A DNA stretch of 52,759 bases from a bacterium (GCA_900299305.1 OMJJ01000265.1:1-52759), one strand, 5' to 3'; counted from the stretch's first letter, positions 23,583-32,348 are shown. The notes: generated by a model not told the origin, from the sequence alone. Made by a program: numbers and translations.

Positions 23583-25631
23583 CTAGGCGGTGCGGCTAAA
23601 GCGGTTACGGGTAAAGATTCGAGCGAGGATGTTAAACACCAACACCAACATGACGAGCAGAAACGCTGCGCCCCAAAGTTGGTGGTAGGTGTCGGGTTGG
23701 TCGCGTAGTGTGTAGATAAGCATGGGAAGCGAGGCTATCGGGCTTTTCATGTCCGTGCTCCACATCGTGCTGTTGCACCCCACCATAAGAAGGGGGGCGG
23801 TCTCTCCTGCTACACGCGCTACTGCCAACAGAATTCCTGTTACGATACCGCCACGCGCCGCCGGCAGAACTACCTGCCACATGGTGCGCGTATAGGTTGC
23901 CCCTAACGCTAATGAGCCTTCGCGAAGCGACATCGGAACCAAGCGAATCAGCTCCTCTGTAGTTCGCATCACCGTCGGTATCATCATAATACCCAATCCG
24001 AAGGCTCCAGCTTTAGCAATTTCCGCTTTTTCTGCGGCAGGAACAATAATTACCGAGTAGGCGAATATCCCAATGACGATAGAAGGAACTCCATTAAGCA
24101 AATCGGTAGCAAAGCGGATAACACTTCCAACACGAGAGTTTCCGAACTCGGCAAGGTAGATACCGCCCATAACACCTACAGGAATACCGATAAGAGATGC
24201 CCAAAACACCAGCAGTCCGGTTCCGACAATCGCATGGCGTACCCCTCCCGCGTCCGGCATTTTGAAGAAATCTCCATTAAGAGCAGAGATACCCTCTTTA
24301 CCTACAAAAATCAACAGTGCGAACAGGGCAAAACAGGCGACAAAAGCGCATAGACCACACACACAGACCGCAAACAGGCTACTCGATTTGCGCCAAGCCA
24401 CGAACACCGGTTTGGCGGGAACCCATTGGTTAAAGAGTACCAACCCTAAAAGCAGATACCCAACGATTTCTGCCGTTCCAAATAGCCCTGCCGCCCCCTT
24501 ATGAGAAACATCGCTAAAGAACTGGAGAACAAAAACGAGAGACACCAGTCCCAACGCACACCATCTGCTTCCACTACTAATGCCCTCTTTCAGTTTCTGG
24601 CTCCATAGGTTTCCACTACCGGGCTTCATCGCTGTAAGCCATACCATACCGCGTGCCAGCGCATTAACCAGTATGGTAACAAGAAAAAGGGTAAACCCTA
24701 TCTGTGTGAGGGCGGCTTTGTGCAAATCCGAGTTGGGGCTAGGATACTGGTCGGCAAGCAGAGCCGTCATGGTGTACCCAGAGCGAAACAGGGAGAAACT
24801 TGCGGCATTTCCGATTGCGGGAAAACTGATTTTACTGCCTATCACCATCGTTACCGCCATCGTCTCTCCGATAGCGCGTCCCAAACCAAGCATAACCGCC
24901 CCAATAATACCGCTACTGGCGTATCTTAGGACTACCGTTTTTATCGCCTCCCAGCGTGTCGCGCCCATGCCATAAGCGGCTTCACGTTGGGTAAGGGGAA
25001 CGGTTCGCAGAACATCTCTCGACACGGCGGTAATAAAGGGAAGTACCATCATGGCAAGGATAATCCCCGCCGCAAAAAAGTGCTGCCCGGTACTGGCATC
25101 GGGGGTGGGCGCAAAAAATGGTATCTGAGGAAAGGTGCTGGTGAACCAGTTTCCTACATGGGCTTGAAGCGGTGGAATGAGGTAGTTTAATGCCCAGAAA
25201 CCATAAACGATACTAGGAACTGCCGCCAATAACTCCACCACAAAAGAGATCGGAGTACTTAGCCATTTAGGGGCGATTTCCGAGAGGAAGATAGCCCCGC
25301 CAATTCCTAAAGGAACCGCGATAAGCAGGGCCACTCCAGAGGTAACGAGGGTTCCGTAGAGGAAGGGAAGTGCGCCAAAAAGGTCGCCCACTTTTTTGTC
25401 TTCACTTGCCGCTACCGGATCCCACTGGGTAGAGGTGTAGAAACTGGAACCAGAGTGTGCAAAACTAGGACGAGAAACCCAACCCAACATCACCCCAATA
25501 AGAACGATAAGGAACACGGTGACACACGCGATAATGAGCGTGAGATTCCGGAAAACCCAGTCCGTTTGAGAAGCGGTTAGGATACGGCGGCGTACCTGCG
25601 GAGGCGTGAGGTTTTGAGGTGTCGAAGTCAT
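23583..25631 (-). CDS. pstCA: fused phosphate ABC transporter permease PstC-PstA
   Basis: A single 682-residue open frame encoding both channel subunits. Residues 20-340 are PstC, with the large periplasmic loop and the cytoplasmic coupling motif QREAAYGMGATRWEAIKTVVL at 216-235. Residues 420-682 are PstA, with LREGSLALGATYTRTMWQVVLPAA at 569-592. Between them, two extra hydrophobic segments (about 358-372 and 388-402) would return the chain to the cytoplasmic side, keeping both halves in their normal topology. No internal stop or ribosome site suggests two proteins. The ribosome-binding site at the ATG is weak, and a hairpin precedes it at 25644-25680. Confidence 0.95.
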   Translation of the reverse strand: MTSTPQNLTPPQVRRRILTASQTDWVFRNLTLIIACVTVFLIVLIGVMLGWVSRPSFAHSGSSFYTSTQWDPVAASEDKKVGDLFGALPFLYGTLVTSGVALLIAVPLGIGGAIFLSEIAPKWLSTPISFVVELLAAVPSIVYGFWALNYLIPPLQAHVGNWFTSTFPQIPFFAPTPDASTGQHFFAAGIILAMMVLPFITAVSRDVLRTVPLTQREAAYGMGATRWEAIKTVVLRYASSGIIGAVMLGLGRAIGETMAVTMVIGSKISFPAIGNAASFSLFRSGYTMTALLADQYPSPNSDLHKAALTQIGFTLFLVTILVNALARGMVWLTAMKPGSGNLWSQKLKEGISSGSRWCALGLVSLVFVLQFFSDVSHKGAAGLFGTAEIVGYLLLGLVLFNQWVPAKPVFVAWRKSSSLFAVCVCGLCAFVACFALFALLIFVGKEGISALNGDFFKMPDAGGVRHAIVGTGLLVFWASLIGIPVGVMGGIYLAEFGNSRVGSVIRFATDLLNGVPSIVIGIFAYSVIIVPAAEKAEIAKAGAFGLGIMMIPTVMRTTEELIRLVPMSLREGSLALGATYTRTMWQVVLPAARGGIVTGILLAVARVAGETAPLLMVGCNSTMWSTDMKSPIASLPMLIYTLRDQPDTYHQLWGAAFLLVMLVLVFNILARIFTRNRFSRTA

Positions 25632-25643
25632 ACTTTTAGAGAA

Positions 25644-25680
25644 GCGGGGTAGGGCTTGGTAGATACACCCTGTACCCCGC
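25644..25680 (-). promoter_or_regulatory. intercistronic hairpin between pstS and pstCA
   Basis: GCGGGGTA (25680-25673 read leftward) pairs with TACCCCGC (25651-25644), an 8-bp G/C-rich stem closing a 21-base loop that can itself fold weakly. It lies 11 bases after the pstS stop and 12 bases before the pstCA start. Such hairpins can stabilise the binding-protein message or attenuate the transporter genes, giving more PstS than permease. No T run follows the stem. Confidence 0.6.
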
Positions 25681-25691
25681 TGAATATGTTT

Positions 25692-26729
25692 CTAGTGAAC
25701 GGAAGAGCCGGGTATGCTCTTTAGCACGGCTTTGTTCACTCCGACAAGTTTGTCGGGTAGAGCAGAGTAGTAGAGTGTTTGTGCAAACTCTTGTTGCGCC
25801 TTCTCCAAAGCCCAGTCCCACAGTTTGGTAACGTTGGCGTTATTAGGGTTGTTGGCTTTGTAGATAAGGATGTATGTCAAGCCCGAAATGGGGTAACTGT
25901 TCTTACCCGCAGAGTCTACTATGGGGGTCTTGATGTCCTTTTTAAGTTCGTTCACGGCTCCCGCAATGGCGGCGGTTACACTCTGAACCGACGGCGCAAC
26001 AAAGTTATTGCTTCGGTTTTTAAGAGAGGCGTAAGCGATGTTCTGCTTTACTGCGTACTCTAGTTCGATGTACCCAATGGCTCCCGGTGTGCGTTGAATA
26101 GCACCTGCAACCCCCGCATTTCCTTTACCGCCGATACCAGCGGGCCAGTTGACAGATTTTCCTGCCCCCGGTCCTGCCGCCCAGTCTGCACTCACCTTTT
26201 TAAGATAGTGGGTAAAGATGTAGGTAGTACCAGAGCCATCAGTGCGGTGTGCGGGTTGAATAGCAAGGTCGGGTAGCGCAATTTTCTTGTTTACCGCTAC
26301 GATAGCAGGGTCGTTCCACTTGGTGATTTTTCCCAAGAAGATACCCGCCACAATATCGGAAGTGAGGCGAAGCCCAGCACCAACCCCCGGAACATTGTAC
26401 CCCAAAACCACCGCACCACCAACTGTGGGGATATGCACTACAGGCGCAGGCATCGCACGCTCTTCCTCTGCGGTGAGGGGCGCGTCGCTTGCGCCAAAAT
26501 CGACGGTCTTGGCTTTCAGAGCATTATAGCCTTGCCCCGAACCAACCGACTGGTAGTTTACTCCAACACCAGTAGCCTGTTGGAACTTGGTAAACCACTC
26601 TTTATAGATAGGATAGGGGAAGGTGGCTCCTGCCCCTTGAAGTGTTTGGGCGGACGTATTGACGGTTACGAGGGAGAAAAGCCCCACTGCCGCAAGCATC
26701 AGCCCTTTGTGAAAACCTTTGAGGTTCAT
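25692..26729 (-). CDS. pstS: phosphate ABC transporter substrate-binding protein PstS
   Basis: A 345-residue exported protein with a signal peptide ending about residue 27 (NTSAQ). It has the PstS phosphate-site segments LQGAGATFPYPIYKEWF, YQSVGSGQG, VDFGASDAPL, and HRTDGSGTTYIFTHYL in the second lobe. PAGIGGKGNAGVAGAIQRTPGAIGY is the hinge-proximal family motif. It captures phosphate outside the membrane and delivers it to PstCA. It is the first gene of the pst operon, with AAGGAG 11 bases before the ATG, and the Pho box and -10 element lie immediately upstream. Confidence 0.97.
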   Translation of the reverse strand: MNLKGFHKGLMLAAVGLFSLVTVNTSAQTLQGAGATFPYPIYKEWFTKFQQATGVGVNYQSVGSGQGYNALKAKTVDFGASDAPLTAEEERAMPAPVVHIPTVGGAVVLGYNVPGVGAGLRLTSDIVAGIFLGKITKWNDPAIVAVNKKIALPDLAIQPAHRTDGSGTTYIFTHYLKKVSADWAAGPGAGKSVNWPAGIGGKGNAGVAGAIQRTPGAIGYIELEYAVKQNIAYASLKNRSNNFVAPSVQSVTAAIAGAVNELKKDIKTPIVDSAGKNSYPISGLTYILIYKANNPNNANVTKLWDWALEKAQQEFAQTLYYSALPDKLVGVNKAVLKSIPGSSVH

Positions 26730-26780
26730 TAGATGTCTAACTCCTTAGTGTGTCATCTGTAATGTTTGGTTATGATTGGG

Positions 26781-26786
26781 AGTATA
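26781..26786 (-). promoter_or_regulatory. -10 element of the pst promoter
   Basis: TATACT read leftward, 10 bases after the last TTAA repeat of the Pho box and with no separate -35 hexamer. This spacing matches activator-dependent Pho promoters, in which the box replaces the -35. It gives a leader of about 45 bases before the pstS ATG. Confidence 0.65.
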
Positions 26787-26796
26787 GTCGACTTTT

Positions 26797-26846
26797 GTTA
26801 AGGATAGATTAAGGAGTAGTTAATTTTGTATTAAGGAGGGGTTAAG
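26797..26846 (-). promoter_or_regulatory. five-repeat Pho box upstream of pstS
   Basis: Read leftward, the hexamers CTTAAC, CTTAAT, ATTAAC, CTTAAT and CTTAAC occupy 26846-26841, 26835-26830, 26824-26819, 26813-26808 and 26802-26797. Their starts are exactly 11 bases apart, one DNA turn. Known Pho-regulator sites (PhoB in E. coli, PhoP in B. subtilis, SphR in cyanobacteria) are direct repeats with an 11-bp period, and the last two use TTAA-type cores. Binding of several regulator monomers in tandem is inferred. Confidence 0.85.
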
Positions 26847-26994
26847 GGGAGAGGCGAGAAAGCCAAGTTTTGTTACACAAACACCGCTATCTGGGCGTAA
26901 TCGGGTACTATAGGAGGTGAAACCTGAACTGCCCACGCTACCCTAACTTTGGAAGCAGTAGGGCAACCAAAATACTCTCTATCGAGGTGAGTTT

Positions 26995-27984
26995 ATGGCA
27001 ACTTATAGCCGAAACCCGTTGCTGTCTTTGCTGGTCGTTAGCGTCGTCGCTTCTCTTGTGATGCTACCCAAACAAGAGGCAAAGTACACCAACCTTCCGA
27101 ACTACTTTCCGTCCAAACCCGACAACCAAGCCATTGGTCCAGCCCACGGGGGCGCATCTGTAGACCGTGCGGGCAACATCTATGTGAGTACCGATACCCC
27201 GCGTGGGATACTGGTCTTTGGGAAAGATGGCAAGTACAAACGTTCGTTTGGACCTACCCAGATACACGGGCTGTATCTTCAACGTGAAAAGGACGGTGAG
27301 TACCTCTATGCCGCCCGTCCTAACTTCCACGAAGTCACCAAAATCAAGACCGATGGAACCGTGGCATGGACAATGGGGTATCCTACCGAGTCTGGTATCT
27401 ACACCAAAGCCGAAGAGTTTGCGCCTACGAATGTAGTTGCGCTTAAAGACGGCACCATTTTTGTTGCAGATGGATATGGCAAAAACTACATCCATAAGTA
27501 CGACAAAAACCGCAAATACATTAAGTCGTTTGGTGGGCAGGGCGCAATGCCGGCAGAGGATGGCAAGTTCAACCGATGTCATGGGCTTGCGGTAGATAAC
27601 CGCGCCAAGAAGCCGCTTCTGGTGGTCTGTAACCGCGAAAGCGGGCGCGTGGAGCATTGGGATACAGACGGCAACCTTGTAAAAGTCCTACAGCGTAACC
27701 TGAGAATGCCTGCGGCAGTCAACGTAGGCAAAGACTATATTGCTATTGCGGAACTGCAAGGGCGTGTTACCATACTAGGAAAAGACAACAGCATCGTGGC
27801 AGTGCTTGCCGATAACCCCGACCCCTCCCAACGTGCCAACTTTGGGCTAGAGCCCTCTAAATGGACAGAAGGAATCTCCAACTCTCCCCACGGCATCACC
27901 TTCGATAAAGACGGAAATGTTATCGTATCGGAGTGGAGCCAGTACGGGCGACTACACAAGTTCCTGCTCAACACAGAGCCTTAG
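26995..27984 (+). CDS. exported NHL-type beta-propeller protein
   Basis: A 329-residue protein with an N-terminal signal or anchor segment (residues 7-24). From residue 45 on it has NHL/6-bladed propeller blades: GGASVDRAGNIYVSTDTPRGILVFGKDGKYKRSFG, VVALKDGTIFVADGYGKNYIHKYDKNRKYIKSFG, HGLAVDNRAKKPLLVVCN and HGITFDKDGNVIVSEW. Propellers like this bind proteins or ligands, and some carry lyase activity, but no active site can be named. GAGGTGAG precedes the ATG. Single-gene unit divergent from pstS, ended by the hairpin at 27997. Confidence 0.85.
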   Translation: MATYSRNPLLSLLVVSVVASLVMLPKQEAKYTNLPNYFPSKPDNQAIGPAHGGASVDRAGNIYVSTDTPRGILVFGKDGKYKRSFGPTQIHGLYLQREKDGEYLYAARPNFHEVTKIKTDGTVAWTMGYPTESGIYTKAEEFAPTNVVALKDGTIFVADGYGKNYIHKYDKNRKYIKSFGGQGAMPAEDGKFNRCHGLAVDNRAKKPLLVVCNRESGRVEHWDTDGNLVKVLQRNLRMPAAVNVGKDYIAIAELQGRVTILGKDNSIVAVLADNPDPSQRANFGLEPSKWTEGISNSPHGITFDKDGNVIVSEWSQYGRLHKFLLNTEP

Positions 27985-27996
27985 TGTTGTACACAA

Positions 27997-28030
27997 AAGC
28001 CCCGCCTCTTCTAAGAAGCGGGGCTTATTT
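27997..28030. terminator. bidirectional terminator between convergent genes
   Basis: AAGCCCCGC-12 bases-GCGGGGCTT, a perfect 9-bp G/C-rich stem, followed on the plus strand by ATTTT and on the minus strand by TTTTGTG. It lies 12 bases after the propeller gene stop and 5 bases beyond the convergent sorbosone-dehydrogenase-like gene, so it can serve both. Confidence 0.88.
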
Positions 28031-28031
28031 T

Positions 28032-29372
28032 CTACTTACCTGTATAACTCAGTCTCCACACCACTCCTGCCGCGTCATCGGTTATTAGCAGAGAGCCGTC
28101 GGGGAGGAGAGCAATCGCAACGGGTCTGCCCCATACCCTTCCATCGGGTAGCAACCAGCCCGAAACAAACTCCTCATAACTCCCCGTAGGCTTCCCGGTA
28201 TTATCGGTAAGAACACGTGCAATCGCATATCCCACCTTTTTGGAGCGGTTCCATGAGCCATGTAACGCGACAAATGCGCTATTCTTGTACTGAGCAGGGA
28301 ACTTATCTGCGGTATAAAACTGCATACCGAGAGCCGCAGAGTGAGAGAGAAGCAGGACATCGGGGGTTAGAGTTTTCTGTTGTAGTGCAGGTTTTTCTGG
28401 CATACGAGGGTCGTGCCCTCCACCAGGGAAGTAGTAGGGCCAGCCATAGAACCCGCCCTCTTTTACTGCGGTAATGTAGTCGGGTACAAGTTCATTCCCC
28501 AAGCCATCGCGCTCATTACACGCTGTCCACATCTCGCCCGTTACGGGGTGGAACGCCAGCCCAACTGGGTTCCGTATACCGTTGGCATATACACGATACC
28601 CTGTACCATCGGGGTTGTATTCTAGTATCGCGGCACGCTTTTCTGGCTCTTCTCCCACGTTGGTTTCCGAACCCACACTTACATACAGTTTTTTACCGTC
28701 TGGAGAGAACAGTAGGTTCCGCGTCCAGTGCTGATGATACCCACCGCCGGGAAGGTCTTTAATGATAACCTCCCCTTTGCCTCTTATATGCACGTCGTTG
28801 GGATGATATGGAAAGCGCACTACCGAGTCGGTGTTTGCGATGTAGATATACTTGGGGTCTTTGGGAGGGTAGAACGCAAGACCGAAAGGCTGATTCAGGT
28901 TTTCTGCATACACCGATTCAAAATCGGCGACCCCTGTGCCCTTTGTGTCTCGCAGAAGGCGTACTCTGTTGGGAATGCTCTCCACCACAAACACGTCGCC
29001 ATTGGGGGCAACATGAACGATACGCGGATTCTCTAGTCCGTGCGCCCACAACTTAATCTCAAAGCCGGGAGGCACACGTAGTGAGGCATCGCTAGGACGC
29101 TCTATAATCTTTGAGCCGTTATCTACGGAAGGAGTTGAGTAAGGAGGAGGTAGGTCTTGAACTCTGAGAGTGTGTACCTCTGGAGTTGCGATTGTATTGG
29201 GAGGATCCGTGGGAACTCTTTTCTTTGTCTCCACAAGCGTGGGCTTTGCGTTGAACTCAACATCGCCCGTTGTTCCCATCTCTGGCTGACATCCTACTAA
29301 CGCAATCACGCTCAACCCCCCTATCGCCGTCATATACAACCGGCGGTACAACCCAGTACGCCCTAAAACCAT
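28032..29372 (-). CDS. sorbosone/PQQ-type glucose dehydrogenase-like lipoprotein
   Basis: A 446-residue envelope protein. The signal sequence ends IALVGC (lipidated Cys about residue 28) and is followed by a polar linker. Residues 95-440 form a propeller of the L-sorbosone dehydrogenase/GDH-B type: VPPGFEIKLWAHGLENPRIVHVAPNGDVFV, GGGYHQHWTRNLLFSPDGKKLYVSVGS, NGIRNPVGLAFHP, NELVPDYITAVKEGGFYGWPY and ALHGSWNRSKKVGY. Known members oxidise aldoses with pyrroloquinoline quinone. The cofactor is not provable here and no PQQ synthesis genes are in the window. ATG with GAGGT 8 bases upstream. It is the last gene of a leftward run beginning at 32348. Confidence 0.9.
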   Translation of the reverse strand: MVLGRTGLYRRLYMTAIGGLSVIALVGCQPEMGTTGDVEFNAKPTLVETKKRVPTDPPNTIATPEVHTLRVQDLPPPYSTPSVDNGSKIIERPSDASLRVPPGFEIKLWAHGLENPRIVHVAPNGDVFVVESIPNRVRLLRDTKGTGVADFESVYAENLNQPFGLAFYPPKDPKYIYIANTDSVVRFPYHPNDVHIRGKGEVIIKDLPGGGYHQHWTRNLLFSPDGKKLYVSVGSETNVGEEPEKRAAILEYNPDGTGYRVYANGIRNPVGLAFHPVTGEMWTACNERDGLGNELVPDYITAVKEGGFYGWPYYFPGGGHDPRMPEKPALQQKTLTPDVLLLSHSAALGMQFYTADKFPAQYKNSAFVALHGSWNRSKKVGYAIARVLTDNTGKPTGSYEEFVSGWLLPDGRVWGRPVAIALLPDGSLLITDDAAGVVWRLSYTGK

Positions 29373-29465
29373 CCCTCTTTACCTCGTCATGTTCCAAAAT
29401 TTAAGGGGTTTCGAGAAAGAAACCCCTAACATTGTACCTCTGCAAGCGAACCTTTTTCCGCCAAT

Positions 29466-30446
29466 CTATGCAATTCGCTCCAAATCTTCCTCTCGAATTA
29501 CACAAAGAGGCTGTTTTCCGTTCACAAAAGCCTCTACATCGTCCACGGCTTGCCTCCCAAGATAGACGGTTGGCGGTCCCGCGATGTGCGAATTATAGAT
29601 AACGTTTGGTAGGCGGCGCAGAGGGCTATCAAGGGCGGCTGGCTCTGGGTAAGAAACATCCAAAAACGCAAAGAGCCGTCCTTTTTCTAGTTCTGCAATC
29701 AGCCCCACCTCATCTACACACCTCCCCCGCGAGGAGTTGATAAACACCGCATCGTCCTTCATTGCCCTAAACTGCTCGCCGCTCATAATGTGGTAGGTAG
29801 TGGGCAAATCCGGAGTGTGGAGCGTAACCACATCTGAAACGCGGCACAACTCCAAAAGGTCAGTCTTCAAAGAGACACCCAGCTCTTCTGCCTGTTTGGG
29901 GGTACAGAAGGGGTCGTACAGCACGATATGGCAAGGGAACATTCTCAGATACCGAATCACGCGCATTCCCACTTCGGAAGCACCAATCACCCCGATAGTA
30001 GACCCCGCCAACGTCTTGAGGTTGTGCGGCTTATCCGCTACTCCTTTGCGGTTTGCCTCTCCATTTTCATAGATGCGCCGCAAGCCCAGCAGTATCTGCC
30101 CAAGCACGACCTCTGCCACACTGTCCGCTATCGCCCCCTTACAAGAGCCTATAATTAAAGAGCTACCCCGCAGATGTTCACCAAAAAAGTGTTTTACTGT
30201 TCCTGCCGCGTGTTCCCACAGTTTTAGGTGGGGGCAACCTGCCATCAGTTCCGCAGTAGGATAGGGGGTACTCCAAGAACCCACTCCTATCTCACAATCC
30301 TGCAAAATCTCTATCGCTTGCGCCGTGCTAATAGGCGTGGGAGATTCGGTATAGACCACCTCTCCTAATGTGTTCAAACGTGCCAAATCTTCGGGGGTAA
30401 ATATCTGCTCTCGCAGGTTGGTATGCACCACAACACCGATTTTCAT
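29466..30446 (-). CDS. D-isomer-specific 2-hydroxyacid dehydrogenase
   Basis: A 326-residue cytoplasmic NAD(P)-dependent dehydrogenase. The nucleotide-binding segment GVIGASEVGMRVIRYL is the family G-x-G-x2-G with Ala-Ser in place of the middle Gly. Catalytic residues are visible: Arg in FINSSRGRCVDEVGL, Glu in LDVSYPEPA and His in NVIYNSHIAGP. Members reduce 2-oxo acids such as phosphohydroxypyruvate, glyoxylate or hydroxypyruvate; the substrate is not predictable. AGGAG lies 9 bases before the ATG, 29 bases after the deacetylase stop, so it is probably co-transcribed with the surface-polysaccharide genes upstream. Confidence 0.92.
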   Translation of the reverse strand: MKIGVVVHTNLREQIFTPEDLARLNTLGEVVYTESPTPISTAQAIEILQDCEIGVGSWSTPYPTAELMAGCPHLKLWEHAAGTVKHFFGEHLRGSSLIIGSCKGAIADSVAEVVLGQILLGLRRIYENGEANRKGVADKPHNLKTLAGSTIGVIGASEVGMRVIRYLRMFPCHIVLYDPFCTPKQAEELGVSLKTDLLELCRVSDVVTLHTPDLPTTYHIMSGEQFRAMKDDAVFINSSRGRCVDEVGLIAELEKGRLFAFLDVSYPEPAALDSPLRRLPNVIYNSHIAGPPTVYLGRQAVDDVEAFVNGKQPLCVIREEDLERIA

Positions 30447-30475
30447 ACTAATCTGCTCCTATCCGTTGTGAGAAT

Positions 30476-31258
30476 CTATGGGGAGAGGTTACTAAGCGAC
30501 GAACGCCGCTTTTTACGAACCTCTGGTAAGTACGGCGCAACTCGCAAACGATAAAAAAATCCGAGTGTCTTGTCGCGGTACGCCACCTTTACACGCGGTA
30601 ACAAAAACGGCGCATCGGAGGAGGTTGCAATGCCTCGCTGAGTAGTACACGCCCCCAAAAACCCCGCCTGTTCCACCAATGTAGGAGTACGCCCGTTTAG
30701 ATGACCAAAGGGATAGCAGAAGGTCGTTACCTGCCTCCCAAGTTCCGCCTCCAACTCCTGTTTTCCCTGCGCTATCTCGGCGAGGGCATCGGCATCGCTA
30801 AGAGCGTCTAGGTGAGGGTGGTTTGCGGTATGCCCCGCAATCTCCCAACCTGCCGCCTGCAACTCCCTCAAACGGTTCCAATCCATCAGAGGAAGCACCA
30901 CATTCTTGGTATCTGCATCCCAGTCGTTTGCTTTGCCTACTGCCCTAGAGACTGCAAACACAGTTGCTACAAAGCCCAGTTCCTGTAAAATTGGGGCGGC
31001 ATACTCTCCTACATTTACGTAGCCATCATCAAAAGTAATCACAAAAGTACGGGGGGGTAGGGGAGTACCTTCTGTCCACGCCGCCAGCACCTCTCCAAAC
31101 GTGCGGGCTACGTATCCCCAACGCTTCATTAGGCGCATCTGCTTGGCGAAATCCTCTGCCGAAACGTTTAGAAAGGTATCCCGCTTAGACACAACGGGTT
31201 CACCTACTTTATGATACATAAGGATAGGGACAGGGGGATGTTTCATGGGGCTAGGCAC
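30476..31258 (-). CDS. polysaccharide deacetylase (NodB-homology) family protein
   Basis: A 260-residue carbohydrate-esterase-4-type protein. Motif 1 TFDDGY has the catalytic-base and metal Asp residues, motif 2 HTANHPHL has the metal His pair, and YPFGHLNG and LPRVKV follow. It would remove N- or O-acetyl groups from a glycan; no clear signal peptide is seen. The GTG at 31258 overlaps the glycosyltransferase stop by 8 bases. An ATG at 31246 (MKHPPVPILMYHKVG) is an equally good start, and neither has a strong ribosome site, so coupling to the upstream gene is likely. Confidence 0.92.
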   Translation of the reverse strand: MPSPMKHPPVPILMYHKVGEPVVSKRDTFLNVSAEDFAKQMRLMKRWGYVARTFGEVLAAWTEGTPLPPRTFVITFDDGYVNVGEYAAPILQELGFVATVFAVSRAVGKANDWDADTKNVVLPLMDWNRLRELQAAGWEIAGHTANHPHLDALSDADALAEIAQGKQELEAELGRQVTTFCYPFGHLNGRTPTLVEQAGFLGACTTQRGIATSSDAPFLLPRVKVAYRDKTLGFFYRLRVAPYLPEVRKKRRSSLSNLSP

Positions 31259-32348
31259 GGTTTAGTATCTGTTGGTAGAGGGCTTCGATGTTGTCTACCA
31301 TCACCTTTGCAGAGAATCGCTCTCTCGCCTCTTGTTGGGCGTTCTCTCCCATCTTTTTGCACAGAGCGGGTTCGTTTAGGAGAGAGAGAAGCCCCTCCGC
31401 AACCGCAGAGGCGTTGCGTTCGATAAGCCGCCCCGTCTTAAAATCTGTTACCAGTTCGGGGTTTCCCCCTGCGTGTGTCACCACAACGGGCTTCCCCATC
31501 GACATCGCTTCGATGATTGCCATGCTACACGCCTCATAACAGGAGGGCAGAGCGATAACGGTAGTAGCACCTAGCAGACGCTTCACATCGTTGCGGGTTC
31601 CCGTAAAACGAATATGGTCTAGTACACCGCTGGCAGTAGCAGTATCGCAAAGGCTCTGCTTAAAGGCGGGGTCTGCGGGTCCCACACACATCAGGTAGGC
31701 ATTGGGGCGTACTGCGACTATCTCATGCATCGCGCTTACAAGCAGAGGATGCCCCTTAAAATCGTTGACGTGACCAAATATCCCAATAATCTCGGCGTTA
31801 TGCGGTATCCCAAGCTCGTCGTGCACGGAGTAGGGTTCCGTAGTAGCCTCTTCCTCTCCGCTCTCCGTAATAAACTCTGTTCCGTTATAGATTGTGTGTA
31901 TCTGCGCTTCCGGAATCCCTAGTTTAAGAAAACCCTCCTTCACCCAATCCGAAACCGTTACGATATGGTTACGCGGGTTTGGCATGAGGTAGCGATAGAC
32001 AAAATCGTGCGACTGAACATGAACCGAAGAGACCACAGAACGCCCCGTCATGCCCCCCAAAACACACCCTAAATAGGTAGCACGAGTAAGGTGGGAGTGG
32101 ATAATATCTATCTGGTGTTCATTTACGAACTGTTTGAGGTGGTTTGCTATACGGAGGAGGCGCGGAAAACTCATCTTATACTCAAAGACCTGTGCTCCCA
32201 CTGCCCGTAACTGGTCGGGGAGCCAGTCCCCTTGGGGGCAGATAGCAAAAATCGTATGCCCACGCTTCTTTAGGCGTTCGGTAAGCACCACAACGTGCTT
32301 CTCTGCCCCCGATATACGCGAACTAGAAACAATTTGCAGGATGTTCAT
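31251..32348 (-). CDS. family 4 glycosyltransferase
   Basis: A 365-residue GT-B glycosyltransferase. N-lobe: ILQIVSSSRISGAEKHVVVLTERL and IIHSHLTRATYLG. C-lobe: IIGIFGHVNDFKGHPLLVSAM, the linker VGPADPAF, and the GT4 donor site SCYEACSMAIIEAMSMGKPVVVTHAGGNPELV with its E-x7-E pattern. It transfers a sugar from a nucleotide donor, probably during surface polysaccharide or lipid-linked glycan synthesis, with the coupled deacetylase acting on the product. The ATG at 32346-32348 is chosen over a start at 32375; the ribosome site is weak. It is the first gene of the leftward run to 28032. Confidence 0.92.
   Translation of the reverse strand: MNILQIVSSSRISGAEKHVVVLTERLKKRGHTIFAICPQGDWLPDQLRAVGAQVFEYKMSFPRLLRIANHLKQFVNEHQIDIIHSHLTRATYLGCVLGGMTGRSVVSSVHVQSHDFVYRYLMPNPRNHIVTVSDWVKEGFLKLGIPEAQIHTIYNGTEFITESGEEEATTEPYSVHDELGIPHNAEIIGIFGHVNDFKGHPLLVSAMHEIVAVRPNAYLMCVGPADPAFKQSLCDTATASGVLDHIRFTGTRNDVKRLLGATTVIALPSCYEACSMAIIEAMSMGKPVVVTHAGGNPELVTDFKTGRLIERNASAVAEGLLSLLNEPALCKKMGENAQQEARERFSAKVMVDNIEALYQQILNRA

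Noticed and set aside
23583-25631. pstCA fusion as a sequencing frameshift or missed stop.
   Set aside because: The frame is continuous through a plausible linker with two membrane segments, not an abrupt joining of the two family ends. Reads would settle it.
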